Positions 6,493 through 14,645 of a DNA stretch of 30,615 nucleotides are shown one piece after another. The translations under genes and the position numbers were made by a program. The stretch's first letter is position 1. Each line of letters starts with the position of its first letter. Source of the DNA: a virus; the IMG/VR virus record IMGVR_UViG_3300047678_000786, positions 1 through 30,615 of that record. One strand, 5' to 3'. The notes beneath the pieces were generated by a model. That model was not told where the DNA came from. It worked only from the letters and a program-made list of their open reading frames with translations, and ran no database searches.

Positions 6493-8741
6493 TGCGGCCT
6501 CCATGTCCCATTCTCAAGACGACGGGCGACATCAACTGCGCCGCCGGGATCGTACTCGTTTAGTGCGATCCGGCCGAACTCGGTGACACGACCCAGTTCG
6601 CCCCTCAGAAGCCGCCTGCCGTAAGGGCTTTGGACATCGGGGGGGACGACAACGAAATCGTGCAGGTCGGCAGCCTGCTTGCCCTCTGCTCGGCGCAAAA
6701 TGCGCCCACGCCTTTGGACCCATTCTCGCTGAACTGTGGATGATGCGAGCAAGAAGGCCACGTTTGTTTGCGGAATGTCGATCCCCTCATCCAGCACCTT
6801 CATAGCCGTCAACACTTGGTAGTCACCCCGTCCGAACCTCTCAAGCAGATCTTGCGCATCGCGAGAGGCGGTCTCCGCGTTGGTAAACTGGTGCGAGATC
6901 ACACCCAGATCAGAAAGCATAGCGGTCACAGTGTCGATCTGCCTATCCGCGTGAGGTGCCACCACCGGCTTCGCCGAGGCGTAGATCAGGGTCCGACTGA
7001 TTGTATGGGGGCCATTCTTCACCAGCAGTGAGCGGAGTGTCGGAATCTTATTGCCAGCCTGTTCGATCAGGGCGCGACGTTCTCGAAGGAGTCGCTCCAC
7101 CGTCGCATTCGCAACCAGCCGTCCGTCATCGTCGAGGGCAAAGCCAGCGGCACGAAGTTTGTCGGTGAGTTCCTGGTATCGATCCATCTCTTCGTCGGTG
7201 AATCTGACCGGATGTACCCAGTATCGATAGGGCACGAGGCAGCCGTCCTTGATGGCCTGCTCAAGTGTGTAGGTGAACACCGGCTGCGGCGCGGTGCCGC
7301 CCGCCCTGAAATAGTCGAACAACTGATCCGTTCCGTCGGGATCGTACTGGCGAATCGGGGTAGCCGACAGTCCTATCCGAAACTGAAATGCCTGCGGGGG
7401 GTCATTGACGAACGATGGCGCACCAAGATTGTGTACCTCGTCACCGATCAGCACAGTCGTACACGACATCGCTTGTCGCTCGACGAAACGCCGCAGATCT
7501 GCATCTCGCGCAAACAGTTGGTTTGACGCGATAAGAACCGCCGTCGCATTGCCGCCTTGAAGGGAAGCGGACACCTCGGCGAGAGTCTCATTCCGGTCGG
7601 CCGGGCTTGAGCCCGACAGAAGTCGGGGCTCAACACCGAAGTCGCGCACATCCTCTTGCCATTGCATGGCGAGTGGCGTCGATGGAACGAGCACGACGAG
7701 TAGCATGGGTCGGTGGTCACGTTCCTGGAGTCGTGTCACCGCGACCAGAGACGTTCGGGTCTTTCCTCCGCCAGTCGCAATGGACAGGATGCCAGAACCC
7801 CCGGCAGCCTCCAATTGAGCGATCGCCGCCGCCTGGTGCGAGTACGGCGGCCGATGCCAATCTAGCCACTGTGGAATCGACAGACGGCTCGGTGTCGCAC
7901 TGTATGCGTGCATGCCAGGTGGCAGGACAGGTTCCTTGCCTGACTCAGCATCCTTGCGCCACGCATTCCAGAAGTCGTCCACGGTCGGCGGCTCTAAGCC
8001 GACGGCTCGCTTCTGTAGTAACGCGATCGCCTGAGCAGGCTCAAGGCTCAAAGACTCAGGATGTCGGTTGTTCCACTGTCGGTCAAACTGATCGACCAAC
8101 TTTGACACGCGAATGCGCGATGACTCGCCGTCATTCCAAGGGCGGTCCACCGTCATCTGCTCGCCATTCGCAAGCAATCCCCTTGCTGTGGCATTCCCAG
8201 AGCCATGCACTGCTGCCCAGTGCGTGCCATCCGAGAACAGCCACTGCTTCTTGTGGTACATCCCCTTCCGCATCAGCACGAACCGAATGCGCAGTCTCTG
8301 CTTGGCCACCAAGTAGGCCAGGCAATCTGTGGCATGCGCCGCCAGATGTGTGCTCGGAGATTGCAAGAGCTCGACCGCAAAAGCCCGAATGGCATCCTCT
8401 GGACTGGTTATCCCACGCTCGACACCCTTCCAGTCCTCTGGAGACAACTCGGTGCTTGCCAGAAGGTGCAGGGTCGTGTCCCGGCCGAGCAACTCGGCTA
8501 GACCTGGGGCAATTTGCGCAAGGCATTGGCTGCTAAAGAAACCAGCGCAGATGCGCACCTCTGTGGCGCATCGCATCGCCGGAATCAGCACCCCTCCCAC
8601 CAGGTCGTCGAGCGGAATCTCATAGACCGGCATTGCGTGGGCGAGAGATTCTGCGAGAAGCTCAGGCATGTGCCGATCCGGTGCTTGAAGGGTCAGGTGA
8701 ACGGTTCCGTCGTGATGGAGGGAGGATGTTCGGGAAGGCAT
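6489..8741 (-). CDS. PLD-nuclease / SF2 helicase fusion of the phosphorothioation system
   Basis: About 750 aa. The N-terminal third is phospholipase-D-like: H-K-K at 163-165, Asp at 171 and GSGN at 180-183, the HxK...D...GSxN layout of PLD nucleases. The rest is a superfamily 2 helicase: motif I TGGGKT at 323-328, motif II DEVH at 434-437, motif III SATP at 459-462 and motif VI QRRGRILRR near the end. I chose the ATG at 8741, 11 bases after the sspD stop. GTG codons at 8774 and 8756 are in frame and would overlap sspD; none has a convincing Shine-Dalgarno. PLD plus DEVH helicase is a restriction-type architecture, so this is the likely DNA-cutting component that attacks unmodified phage DNA. 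Confidence 0.85.
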   Translation of the reverse strand: MPSRTSSLHHDGTVHLTLQAPDRHMPELLAESLAHAMPVYEIPLDDLVGGVLIPAMRCATEVRICAGFFSSQCLAQIAPGLAELLGRDTTLHLLASTELSPEDWKGVERGITSPEDAIRAFAVELLQSPSTHLAAHATDCLAYLVAKQRLRIRFVLMRKGMYHKKQWLFSDGTHWAAVHGSGNATARGLLANGEQMTVDRPWNDGESSRIRVSKLVDQFDRQWNNRHPESLSLEPAQAIALLQKRAVGLEPPTVDDFWNAWRKDAESGKEPVLPPGMHAYSATPSRLSIPQWLDWHRPPYSHQAAAIAQLEAAGGSGILSIATGGGKTRTSLVAVTRLQERDHRPMLLVVLVPSTPLAMQWQEDVRDFGVEPRLLSGSSPADRNETLAEVSASLQGGNATAVLIASNQLFARDADLRRFVERQAMSCTTVLIGDEVHNLGAPSFVNDPPQAFQFRIGLSATPIRQYDPDGTDQLFDYFRAGGTAPQPVFTYTLEQAIKDGCLVPYRYWVHPVRFTDEEMDRYQELTDKLRAAGFALDDDGRLVANATVERLLRERRALIEQAGNKIPTLRSLLVKNGPHTISRTLIYASAKPVVAPHADRQIDTVTAMLSDLGVISHQFTNAETASRDAQDLLERFGRGDYQVLTAMKVLDEGIDIPQTNVAFLLASSTVQREWVQRRGRILRRAEGKQAADLHDFVVVPPDVQSPYGRRLLRGELGRVTEFGRIALNEYDPGGAVDVARRLENGTWRPQ

Positions 8742-8752
8742 GTCTTGTGGAG

Positions 8753-9550
8753 TCACACATGACAGAATGAACACGGCAACGAGTCGTCGTCGTCGTCGGA
8801 ATCGTCCAACACATGTACGAGCGCCTTACTCTTCGCTCCTGGAGCTGAAATGGTCAGACGAGCCATCTTCGCCTTGATCTCCGCGACACGCGCTGGTTGT
8901 CCGAGCTCCGCGAGCGATTCTCGTTCGCTCCAGGTGTACCTCTGGCCGGTTTCCGCGTCAATCTTCTCGTACTTCTTGGAGTCTTCGAACAGTTCCGGAT
9001 GGGTCTCCTTGAGCCCGACCCATTCGTGCTTGCGTTGGTAGAAGCAGAAATAGCACCCCGACCGGGTCCGCCATGAGTAGTAGTTCGGGAAACCGATGCC
9101 ACTCTCGTCAAGGATGCGATGTACGTCGGCAAGCGTGTACCCGGCCTCAATGAACGGGTAGACCGGCTGGATGTTCGGCTTGCTTGGGCGATACCCCCCG
9201 CGGTTCTCATCGGCACGGATGCCGATATACATCTTCACCGGATCGTCACCAATGTACTTCTCGAAGGGTTTGATCTTGAGCACCTTCGTGCACCATCGCA
9301 TCCGAGACGAGGGCAGATAGCCCCCATAAATCTGAAGCCAATGATCAAAACCACGGTCTGCCTTCAGACGCACGATCGGCTTCCCCAAGAACGCTTCGAT
9401 CTTTTCAAGGTACTCGTAGGTCTCGGGCAGTTCCTTGTCGGTGTCAGAAAATACATACTCAACCTCTGGCAGACGACCCTTCAGGTAAATCGCCAGCGCC
9501 GTGCTGTCTTTGCCACCGGAGAGAGAGACGATATGACGGAGCGGCTTCAT
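8753..9550 (-). CDS. sspD: SspD-like PAPS-reductase-family sulfur transfer protein
   Basis: A 265-aa member of the PP-loop ATP-pyrophosphatase/PAPS reductase family used by DndC and SspD to activate DNA for backbone sulfur incorporation. The PP-loop SGGKDST is at 11-17. Cys87 (RWCTK), Cys166 and Cys169 (CYFC) are likely iron-sulfur ligands as in DndC. The start overlaps the sspC stop (ATGA) with GGAGGT just upstream. An oddity is the C-terminal tail: an Asp-rich run followed by a terminal C-S-F-C-H-V, adding two more cysteines outside the family core. No cysteine desulfurase gene is near, so sulfur presumably comes from a housekeeping IscS/SufS-type enzyme. Confidence 0.88.
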   Translation of the reverse strand: MKPLRHIVSLSGGKDSTALAIYLKGRLPEVEYVFSDTDKELPETYEYLEKIEAFLGKPIVRLKADRGFDHWLQIYGGYLPSSRMRWCTKVLKIKPFEKYIGDDPVKMYIGIRADENRGGYRPSKPNIQPVYPFIEAGYTLADVHRILDESGIGFPNYYSWRTRSGCYFCFYQRKHEWVGLKETHPELFEDSKKYEKIDAETGQRYTWSERESLAELGQPARVAEIKAKMARLTISAPGAKSKALVHVLDDSDDDDDSLPCSFCHV

Positions 9551-12500
9551 CGAATACCTCCAGCAACGCCATTCACTCCGGCATCGGAACCGATGACCAG
9601 ACCAACTAGCTGCGCCAACGCCGCAAGGACGACGCCCTGGGAGAGTCCCTTCTCCGACACAAGGAGTTGGGAGCGTAGGGCACGCGCCAGCTCGGACACA
9701 TCCGCCGACTGGGCGTCGGAAACATGGAGCACGACTTCGTGATCCTTCATGGCCGACCCGGCAACTGCCAGACGGAACGTCATGCTGCCCGGTCCCAAGT
9801 CGTGTGCAGAAGCGTGCTCGCGTGCAACAACTTCGAGGGATCGGAGGCGCCGAACGCGCTGAGCGAGCGCCACCTCAAAGCGAGCCCGATCTTCGTCTCG
9901 CCACGCCGGAGGGGGCTTGGCAACCAAAATCGCCGCGAGAGACTCCACCCACTGACGATCATCCGTGCTTGCCTCCAGTATTCGCTCTACGAAGCTCCGC
10001 ATTTCTGGGTCCACAGCCACTGACTCGACGGCGCGTGCTCGCGACACCATCGAGCGCCGCAAATCTGGCAGGGCTGACGGAGCCGCGAATGCTGTAGATA
10101 GCGCCCCTTGAACAGATGACAGCAGACCGTCGTAGGCTCGCTGCAGCTCGCTCAGCGACTGCTGAAGGACTGTCAGGTAGCGAGACACGTCGCATTCTCG
10201 GCCACGACTCTTGGAATCAAACGGTGGAACCCCGCACGCCTGTGGCAACTCTACAAAGAGCAGCTGGTCCGGCTCCGTTGCGGTCGAGAGGACGGTGCGG
10301 ATCGAAACAGCTTCAGACGAAAGCGAGCGGGTTGTCTGGGTGTACTGATCGAGCTTGCGATAGAACCTGAGCATTGGCTTCACTACGTCAAGCACGTCAT
10401 CACGTCCTGCGCGCCCCGCTTCCCTGGGCGTGCCGAGCATGGCCGCGAGCTGCTGAAACACCGTCGTGCGAACGCCAGATAGTCGCCATCGCCGAACAGC
10501 AAAGAACTCTGGCGTCTTCATCAACCGCTCGAAGGATTCAATCGACAGTTGTGGAAGGAATGCGCCGTCTTCGTACAGAGCGATCTCGGACTCACAGGCC
10601 TGGAGCACCGCGCACAGTATGACCGGCAGCACGCCATCCCGGAGGCCATATGGGGGCGACCTCAGCACGTCAAAGAAGGCTGCGACGGATTTCCTCTCGC
10701 TCTCCGCAGTGCTGAAGAAGTCGTGAATCCCGCGGAGTAACGCGTCGGCATTGTTCTTGGCCCGACGTGGATCTGCGGAGAACCGACACACGCCAGATCC
10801 TGTCGTATGAAGCCCCAACTCACGCAACACGGAGAGATAAACGCTCCGCTCGGGAGGGTTGCCCTTTATGCCAAGCTCGGCGACACCGGGGTGTTCGATC
10901 ATCGCTTCGATGAGATTCCGTCGCGCGGCAGCCGCCGAAGACGACAGATCCATTCGATTGATGATCTCGTTACGGATGACGGGGGCTGCCTCGAACACCT
11001 TGTCACACACCACAGACAGCAGCTCGTTCAGCTGTCGCGAGTCATGCACTTTGACCATATGACCGCCCTGATACCACCGCGTCATGCCGTCCTTCGTGCT
11101 TCCGAACAGTGTCGCGGAAGACTCGCTTGCGAGCCGCCGACGCACTTCTGACTCCCGCGCATCCAACTCCCGCCGTGCGGTGGAATCTCCGGCAAGCTCT
11201 GGCGATTCTTTGCGTACCGCCTCGATTGCGGCAAGTTCACGAGCCAGCGACGCGAGCTCTCGTGAGTTGGCGGGCACAGCCAAAAGGAGTTGGGGATTAC
11301 CGGCAGTCTCGTCATTCGCCTTCAACGCCGTCGGTCCGCTGGCACCCTCACCAAGCAGCACCAATATCCGCCCATCGCCGCGTGACACTTGGGCCATCGC
11401 GGGTAGTACATGTTGTGCATTCACATAGTCAATTGGAAACACCCGCAGCGTACCGGTCTCGAATGAGTGCCGCCTAGCGATTACCGGGCGCGGCCTGAAG
11501 AACCGCGTAAGCGCGTCTGCAACATCGAGCGAGGTGGGCAGCGCGGCACGAGCGGCACTAAGCTTGGCTTCGATGTCCACGTCGCTGCCTTCCCAGAGCG
11601 CGAGCGTGTCGTTGAACTTCCGCAGTACGACAACAGACCGTGCTCGCAGATCGGCGATGGCCGTCGCAGTGGAGTTTGCGTCGAGTGTGGGGGCAACCGC
11701 GATTTCCACATTCGCCTTGGTGGCTGCCACATCGTGCCACCTACCGATGATGCCCAGCATCGCAATTGTCCGAAACACTGCGACGGCTTCCGGTCCGCAA
11801 TCGACCAACCGGCGATCGAGGTCGATCGCTTCCGCCCACCGCTTCCCATCTCGATTGCTCAGCAGGTTGTCGCCCAATGTAGACGTCATGTACTCGAACA
11901 GGTTGGCCAGCGTGTACATGTCGGAATCACGCGCGGTACAACGAGCGGCAAAGTCCCGGAGTCCGAACGGTTCCCTCGACTGAACGAACGAAAACGCTGA
12001 GCGCTCGTTCTGACCATACCTCTTGAACACGGAGCCCAGCACTACTGCCGTAGCCGGATGCAGTGGCCAGCATCTCTTGAGTAGCTCGGTCGCTTCCGTC
12101 TTGTTGAGACCTCGCGGAAGCGCACCGACTCTCTGCATCGCCTGAAACGTTTGCTTCCACGCGAGCTCTCCAGGACCGGACGGGCCGTCACTCTCAACAG
12201 CACGGGCGAGCAGACGCAGCATCTGATCGGCGGGCTCATCGAACAGAATGTCCTCGAAGCGGCCGCGGATCTTCTCCCACTCTTGGCGTTCCCGTGCAGG
12301 CAGCCCTTGTGCGTAGGCAGAGAAGTCCTGGTGAAGAACTCCAAGCAGGAGCATCGGTGCGGATGTCCGACTTACCGTTTCGGCGAGCTCTTGCAGAGCG
12401 TACACGTCGGAACGGTCGGGGTTCTTGGCCGCGAACTCGAGCAGCTTGCCGAGTTCATCGATCACGACGAGTGTCCCGACAATGCCGTCCTCGTGAGCCG

Positions 12501-13032
12501 AGACACACTCATGCAGTTTGAGCAGGCCTTCGACCGGGTTGCCGAACTTGCCCGAGCCACTGTCTGACATCCATTGCGAACGAAGCCTGCGTGCTGCGGT
12601 GGACTTGCACGAGTCCAAGGCCTCGATCGAGGCTCGTCGGATGGAGTCGCGGATTGACTCAGACGATCCGGTAATCAGTACCGGCAAGAGACTGCCTCGG
12701 CTCGTGATTCGCCGCAACCGGTCGTGCAGTCCCACATCCGCTACTTTGAGCGCCGCCGCCATCGGCGCGTGCAATCGATGCCGACCACCAGCCAGTAAGG
12801 CCGCAGCAAACAAGACGAAAGATGACTTTCCAGTGCCATACGGGCCTGTAATTGTCCATGCGCGGCCAGATGCGGGGTCACTGAGCCCCCTGATGATTCT
12901 GCCGAGAGTCTGACAAGCGCAAGCAGATGCGATGTAGTCGATCGATGCTTGTTTGCGAGCACTGTCGGCGACAACGTTGGTCGAGCGTCGGAATGTGCTT
13001 CGCCGACGGCGGATGGGCTCAGCGAGCGGCAT
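9547..13032 (-). CDS. sspC: SspC-like large P-loop ATPase
   Basis: An 1161-aa protein. Walker A GPYGTGKS lies at 63-70 and Walker B VVIDELGK at 189-196, within a AAA/STAND-like ATPase domain. The remaining roughly 850 residues are mainly helical with no recognised catalytic motif. In Ssp systems SspC is the ATPase that cooperates with the DUF4007 protein and SspD for single-strand phosphorothioate modification. The ATG at 13032 has GGAGGT 6 bases upstream and overlaps the sspB end by 14 bp; the 3' end overlaps sspD by 4 bp. The BrxC/DUF6079-type large ATPases of other defence systems are the main alternative family, but the DUF4007 and PAPS-reductase neighbours decide for SspC. Confidence 0.82.
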   Translation of the reverse strand: MPLAEPIRRRRSTFRRSTNVVADSARKQASIDYIASACACQTLGRIIRGLSDPASGRAWTITGPYGTGKSSFVLFAAALLAGGRHRLHAPMAAALKVADVGLHDRLRRITSRGSLLPVLITGSSESIRDSIRRASIEALDSCKSTAARRLRSQWMSDSGSGKFGNPVEGLLKLHECVSAHEDGIVGTLVVIDELGKLLEFAAKNPDRSDVYALQELAETVSRTSAPMLLLGVLHQDFSAYAQGLPARERQEWEKIRGRFEDILFDEPADQMLRLLARAVESDGPSGPGELAWKQTFQAMQRVGALPRGLNKTEATELLKRCWPLHPATAVVLGSVFKRYGQNERSAFSFVQSREPFGLRDFAARCTARDSDMYTLANLFEYMTSTLGDNLLSNRDGKRWAEAIDLDRRLVDCGPEAVAVFRTIAMLGIIGRWHDVAATKANVEIAVAPTLDANSTATAIADLRARSVVVLRKFNDTLALWEGSDVDIEAKLSAARAALPTSLDVADALTRFFRPRPVIARRHSFETGTLRVFPIDYVNAQHVLPAMAQVSRGDGRILVLLGEGASGPTALKANDETAGNPQLLLAVPANSRELASLARELAAIEAVRKESPELAGDSTARRELDARESEVRRRLASESSATLFGSTKDGMTRWYQGGHMVKVHDSRQLNELLSVVCDKVFEAAPVIRNEIINRMDLSSSAAAARRNLIEAMIEHPGVAELGIKGNPPERSVYLSVLRELGLHTTGSGVCRFSADPRRAKNNADALLRGIHDFFSTAESERKSVAAFFDVLRSPPYGLRDGVLPVILCAVLQACESEIALYEDGAFLPQLSIESFERLMKTPEFFAVRRWRLSGVRTTVFQQLAAMLGTPREAGRAGRDDVLDVVKPMLRFYRKLDQYTQTTRSLSSEAVSIRTVLSTATEPDQLLFVELPQACGVPPFDSKSRGRECDVSRYLTVLQQSLSELQRAYDGLLSSVQGALSTAFAAPSALPDLRRSMVSRARAVESVAVDPEMRSFVERILEASTDDRQWVESLAAILVAKPPPAWRDEDRARFEVALAQRVRRLRSLEVVAREHASAHDLGPGSMTFRLAVAGSAMKDHEVVLHVSDAQSADVSELARALRSQLLVSEKGLSQGVVLAALAQLVGLVIGSDAGVNGVAGGIR

Positions 13033-13978
13033 GTGGAGACCTCCGCTTGAAGTGCTTCTTCAAGAGTGCGAGGGGAGTGGGGAGTGAATCGGCGAGAAGC
13101 ACTTGGCGAAGTCCTGCGGTCCCGCCGAACCGCATCGCACCCGATGTGAAATCATCGAGCTCGTCTAGAAGGTCTGTGAGCGCGTTCTCGGAAAGCCGAA
13201 ATATCTGGCCCGGGCTGCCGGGGCCGTAGGCAACTTGTTCGAACGACCGAGTCCTCGCGCCAACATCTACCCGCCCACAGTAGTCGGCCAGGCAGGAAGC
13301 AAAGACGGCGAGCGGGAGGTTGCGGCGCGGTCCTCTAGGGAAGGAAAAAGCGCCAGCTTCGCCCACTCGATGGACCAGGTCTAGGTCAGCGAGGGGGCAG
13401 TCATGAACGTCCTCCCCTTGGATTTTCTTGTCAGCACTGCTGCCAACATAGCACCGAATACAGCAGTCCACATCGCGTTCGAGGGTCTCCTCGGCCACCG
13501 CCTCGCCAGCGAAACGAGCCTCGTACTGCCGCAACTCACGAGTGAGGGAGCGAGTGGTGAACTCGGAGGATCGAACCTCGTTGAACAAGACATACCAGGA
13601 CGTCGGCCCGGCAACACGAGAGGCAAGCCCCCAATGGATCAACCACAGCGTCGCGGGGTCTTCAACGTATGGGTCGGCTCCGTCTTCGCCGAATAGAAAG
13701 TCGCCGAGTGGCGTGGGTGTCAACGAGGGCGTTCGTGTGCGCACGTCCGATCGCACGGGGCCGATCATCTGTGCCTCCGTACACCAGAAACGAATTGAAC
13801 GAACCATGTTCTTGCCGACGCCTAGCGAGACCATCGCTTCCGGATCGCTAAAGCCCATCGGCTTCGCCTTGCAGAAGCGCACGCCCTTGGCGAGCCAACT
13901 GAATCGCAGCGGAAAGCTCTCGTGACCCGAGAATCGGATTCGAACGGTTTGATCCTGGATGATGGTCGTTTCGGGCAT
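13019..13978 (-). CDS. sspB: SspB-like DUF4007 protein (phosphorothioation nickase component)
   Basis: A 319-aa protein. The N-terminus is diagnostic of DUF4007: RFSGHESFPLRFSWLAKG, then DPEAMVSLGVGKNMVRSIRFW at about 46-66. DUF4007 proteins occur as SspB, reported to nick DNA so that sulfur can be introduced on one strand. The distal part reads as helical with HTH-like segments. It is the first gene of the operon. The ATG at 13978 follows a TATAGT box by 6 bases with no room for a Shine-Dalgarno, so translation is probably leaderless. The start codon itself lies inside a CCTGGATG-type site. Family call is strong; biochemical activity is taken from the described SspB proteins. Confidence 0.87.
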   Translation of the reverse strand: MPETTIIQDQTVRIRFSGHESFPLRFSWLAKGVRFCKAKPMGFSDPEAMVSLGVGKNMVRSIRFWCTEAQMIGPVRSDVRTRTPSLTPTPLGDFLFGEDGADPYVEDPATLWLIHWGLASRVAGPTSWYVLFNEVRSSEFTTRSLTRELRQYEARFAGEAVAEETLERDVDCCIRCYVGSSADKKIQGEDVHDCPLADLDLVHRVGEAGAFSFPRGPRRNLPLAVFASCLADYCGRVDVGARTRSFEQVAYGPGSPGQIFRLSENALTDLLDELDDFTSGAMRFGGTAGLRQVLLADSLPTPLALLKKHFKRRSPHAAR

Positions 13979-14029
13979 CCAGGTACTATAGCGGAAGCGC
14001 CTGGATGACGCCGATGCCGAGCATCCAGT
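13954..14029. promoter_or_regulatory. Four-site operator array: two 30-bp palindromes over the sspB promoter
   Basis: CCTGGATG occurs at 13954-13961 and 14000-14007; its reverse complement CATCCAGG occurs at 13976-13983, and with one mismatch (CATCCAGT) at 14022-14029. The sites alternate forward-reverse-forward-reverse. Each pair has exactly 14 bases between its arms, giving two 30-bp palindromes 16 bp apart with a 46-bp period. The -10 box lies between the palindromes and the sspB ATG is inside the first one. A dimeric regulator binding both palindromes would block or remodel the promoter. The regulator is unknown. Confidence 0.75.
13985..13990 (-). promoter_or_regulatory. -10 box of the phosphorothioation operon (leaderless type)
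   Basis: On the minus strand TATAGT is followed by 6 bases and then the sspB ATG, placing the transcription start at or near the start codon. No recognisable -35 element is present 16-18 bases upstream; one of the CCTGGATG sites covers part of that spacer. This suggests dependence on, or repression by, a bound factor. Confidence 0.55.
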
Positions 14030-14258
14030 CCGAGGTCGGTTGGGTGTCCTTGTGACAGGCTATCCCAAATCTCGTTGGCGTGCTCGCACCAAGGCGAGAC
14101 GCTCGAGCATTGGGCGTTCGCGGTTCCACCGCCGGGCACACGCCACATCGTAGGGATTCAGCCTACGACTCGTGTGCGGGGGCTCGATCGGGGATGAGGG
14201 GTCAGGCCGAAAGGCCTGCCCCCGCGCGTTGGCGCGGGGGCAGACGAGCGGTTCAACA
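14030..14258. other. Intergenic region between the operon promoter and the SMP-like gene
   Basis: I see no gene here. It holds a 7-bp stem hairpin (14148-14154 with 14162-14168, loop GATTCAG) and, further right, the terminator hairpins of the SMP-like gene. The rest is unassigned GC-rich sequence that may include further upstream control sites for sspB. Confidence 0.5.
14203..14243 (-). terminator. Double-hairpin terminator region after the SMP-like gene
   Basis: Two perfect hairpins share three bases: CTGCCCCCGCGC at 14216-14227 with its complement at 14232-14243 around loop GTTG (12-bp stem), and CAGGCC at 14203-14208 with GGCCTG at 14213-14218 around a GAAA loop. They begin 15 bases past the stop of the minus-strand gene. 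There is no T-run, so termination would be atypical or the structures may only stabilise the 3' end. Confidence 0.55.
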
Positions 14259-14453
14259 TCACTTCTTGCCGCCGCCACCTCCCTTGCCGCTGTTGTGCGC
14301 CGCGGCGCTCTGGGCCTTGGCAGCGAAGCTGTCCTTGGCGACCTGCCCGCCGCTTGCCTTGGCCGTCGCGCTCTGGATGCGTGCGGCGGCGTCTGGGGTC
14401 ATCGGCGTGTGGCTATGCGAACCCTGATTGCTCTGAGACGTGTTCTCCGACAT
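14259..14453 (-). CDS. Seed-maturation-protein (SMP/LEA-like) domain small protein
   Basis: A 64-aa hydrophilic protein. Residues 18-55 hold TPDAAARIQSATAK and DSFAAKAQSAAAHN, the pattern of the SMP domain (plant LEA family, also in bacteria as short proteins), with a Ser/Gln/His-rich lead and a Gly-Lys tail. GGAG 7 bases before the ATG supports the start. SMP proteins are usually linked to desiccation or stress tolerance; the bacterial role is poorly known. It sits alone on the minus strand between two defence units with its own hairpin terminator, so it is a separate transcription unit. The inverted repeat TGTGAA/TTCACA (14454-14459, 14475-14480) just upstream could be an operator. Confidence 0.65.
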   Translation of the reverse strand: MSENTSQSNQGSHSHTPMTPDAAARIQSATAKASGGQVAKDSFAAKAQSAAAHNSGKGGGGGKK

Positions 14454-14612
14454 TGTGAAACTCCAATCCCGCAGTTCACAGCCCGTCCAAAGCCCTTCGC
14501 AACGCCCGCTGAGCCGGTCGCGTGGGGCTGTTAACCAGAGAACGGCCGCTCGGAACCCCCTCGGCGGCCTAGATTCGACGGTTTGAACCCGTTACGATCG
14601 GGGAGTTACCGA

Positions 14613-14645
14613 CGCCCTCGCGGAAACGCGGGGGCGTTTTGGTTT
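14613..14645 (+). terminator. Orphan intrinsic terminator
   Basis: A 10-bp stem (14613-14622 with 14627-14636, one G-T wobble) around a GAAA loop, followed by TTTTGGTTT. This is a well-formed rho-independent terminator on the plus strand, but no plus-strand gene ends near it. It may terminate a short untranslated RNA starting somewhere in 14460-14600, or be a leftover of a lost gene. Confidence 0.65.

Noticed and set aside
8753-8780. c-type heme site in the SspD-like protein (C-S-F-C-H)
   Set aside because: The protein is cytoplasmic with no export signal, and a heme site as the last six residues is not plausible; another metal or sulfur role is more likely.
14022-14029. Treating the CCTGGATG sites as a CRISPR-like array
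   Set aside because: Sites are 8 bp, alternate in orientation and have short unequal spacers; this is an operator pattern.
14520-14600. Possible tRNA with GTT anticodon and a GGTTTGAACC T-arm-like piece
   Set aside because: The anticodon stem does not pair, the T loop lacks the invariant C, the spacing is wrong and acceptor ends do not match.
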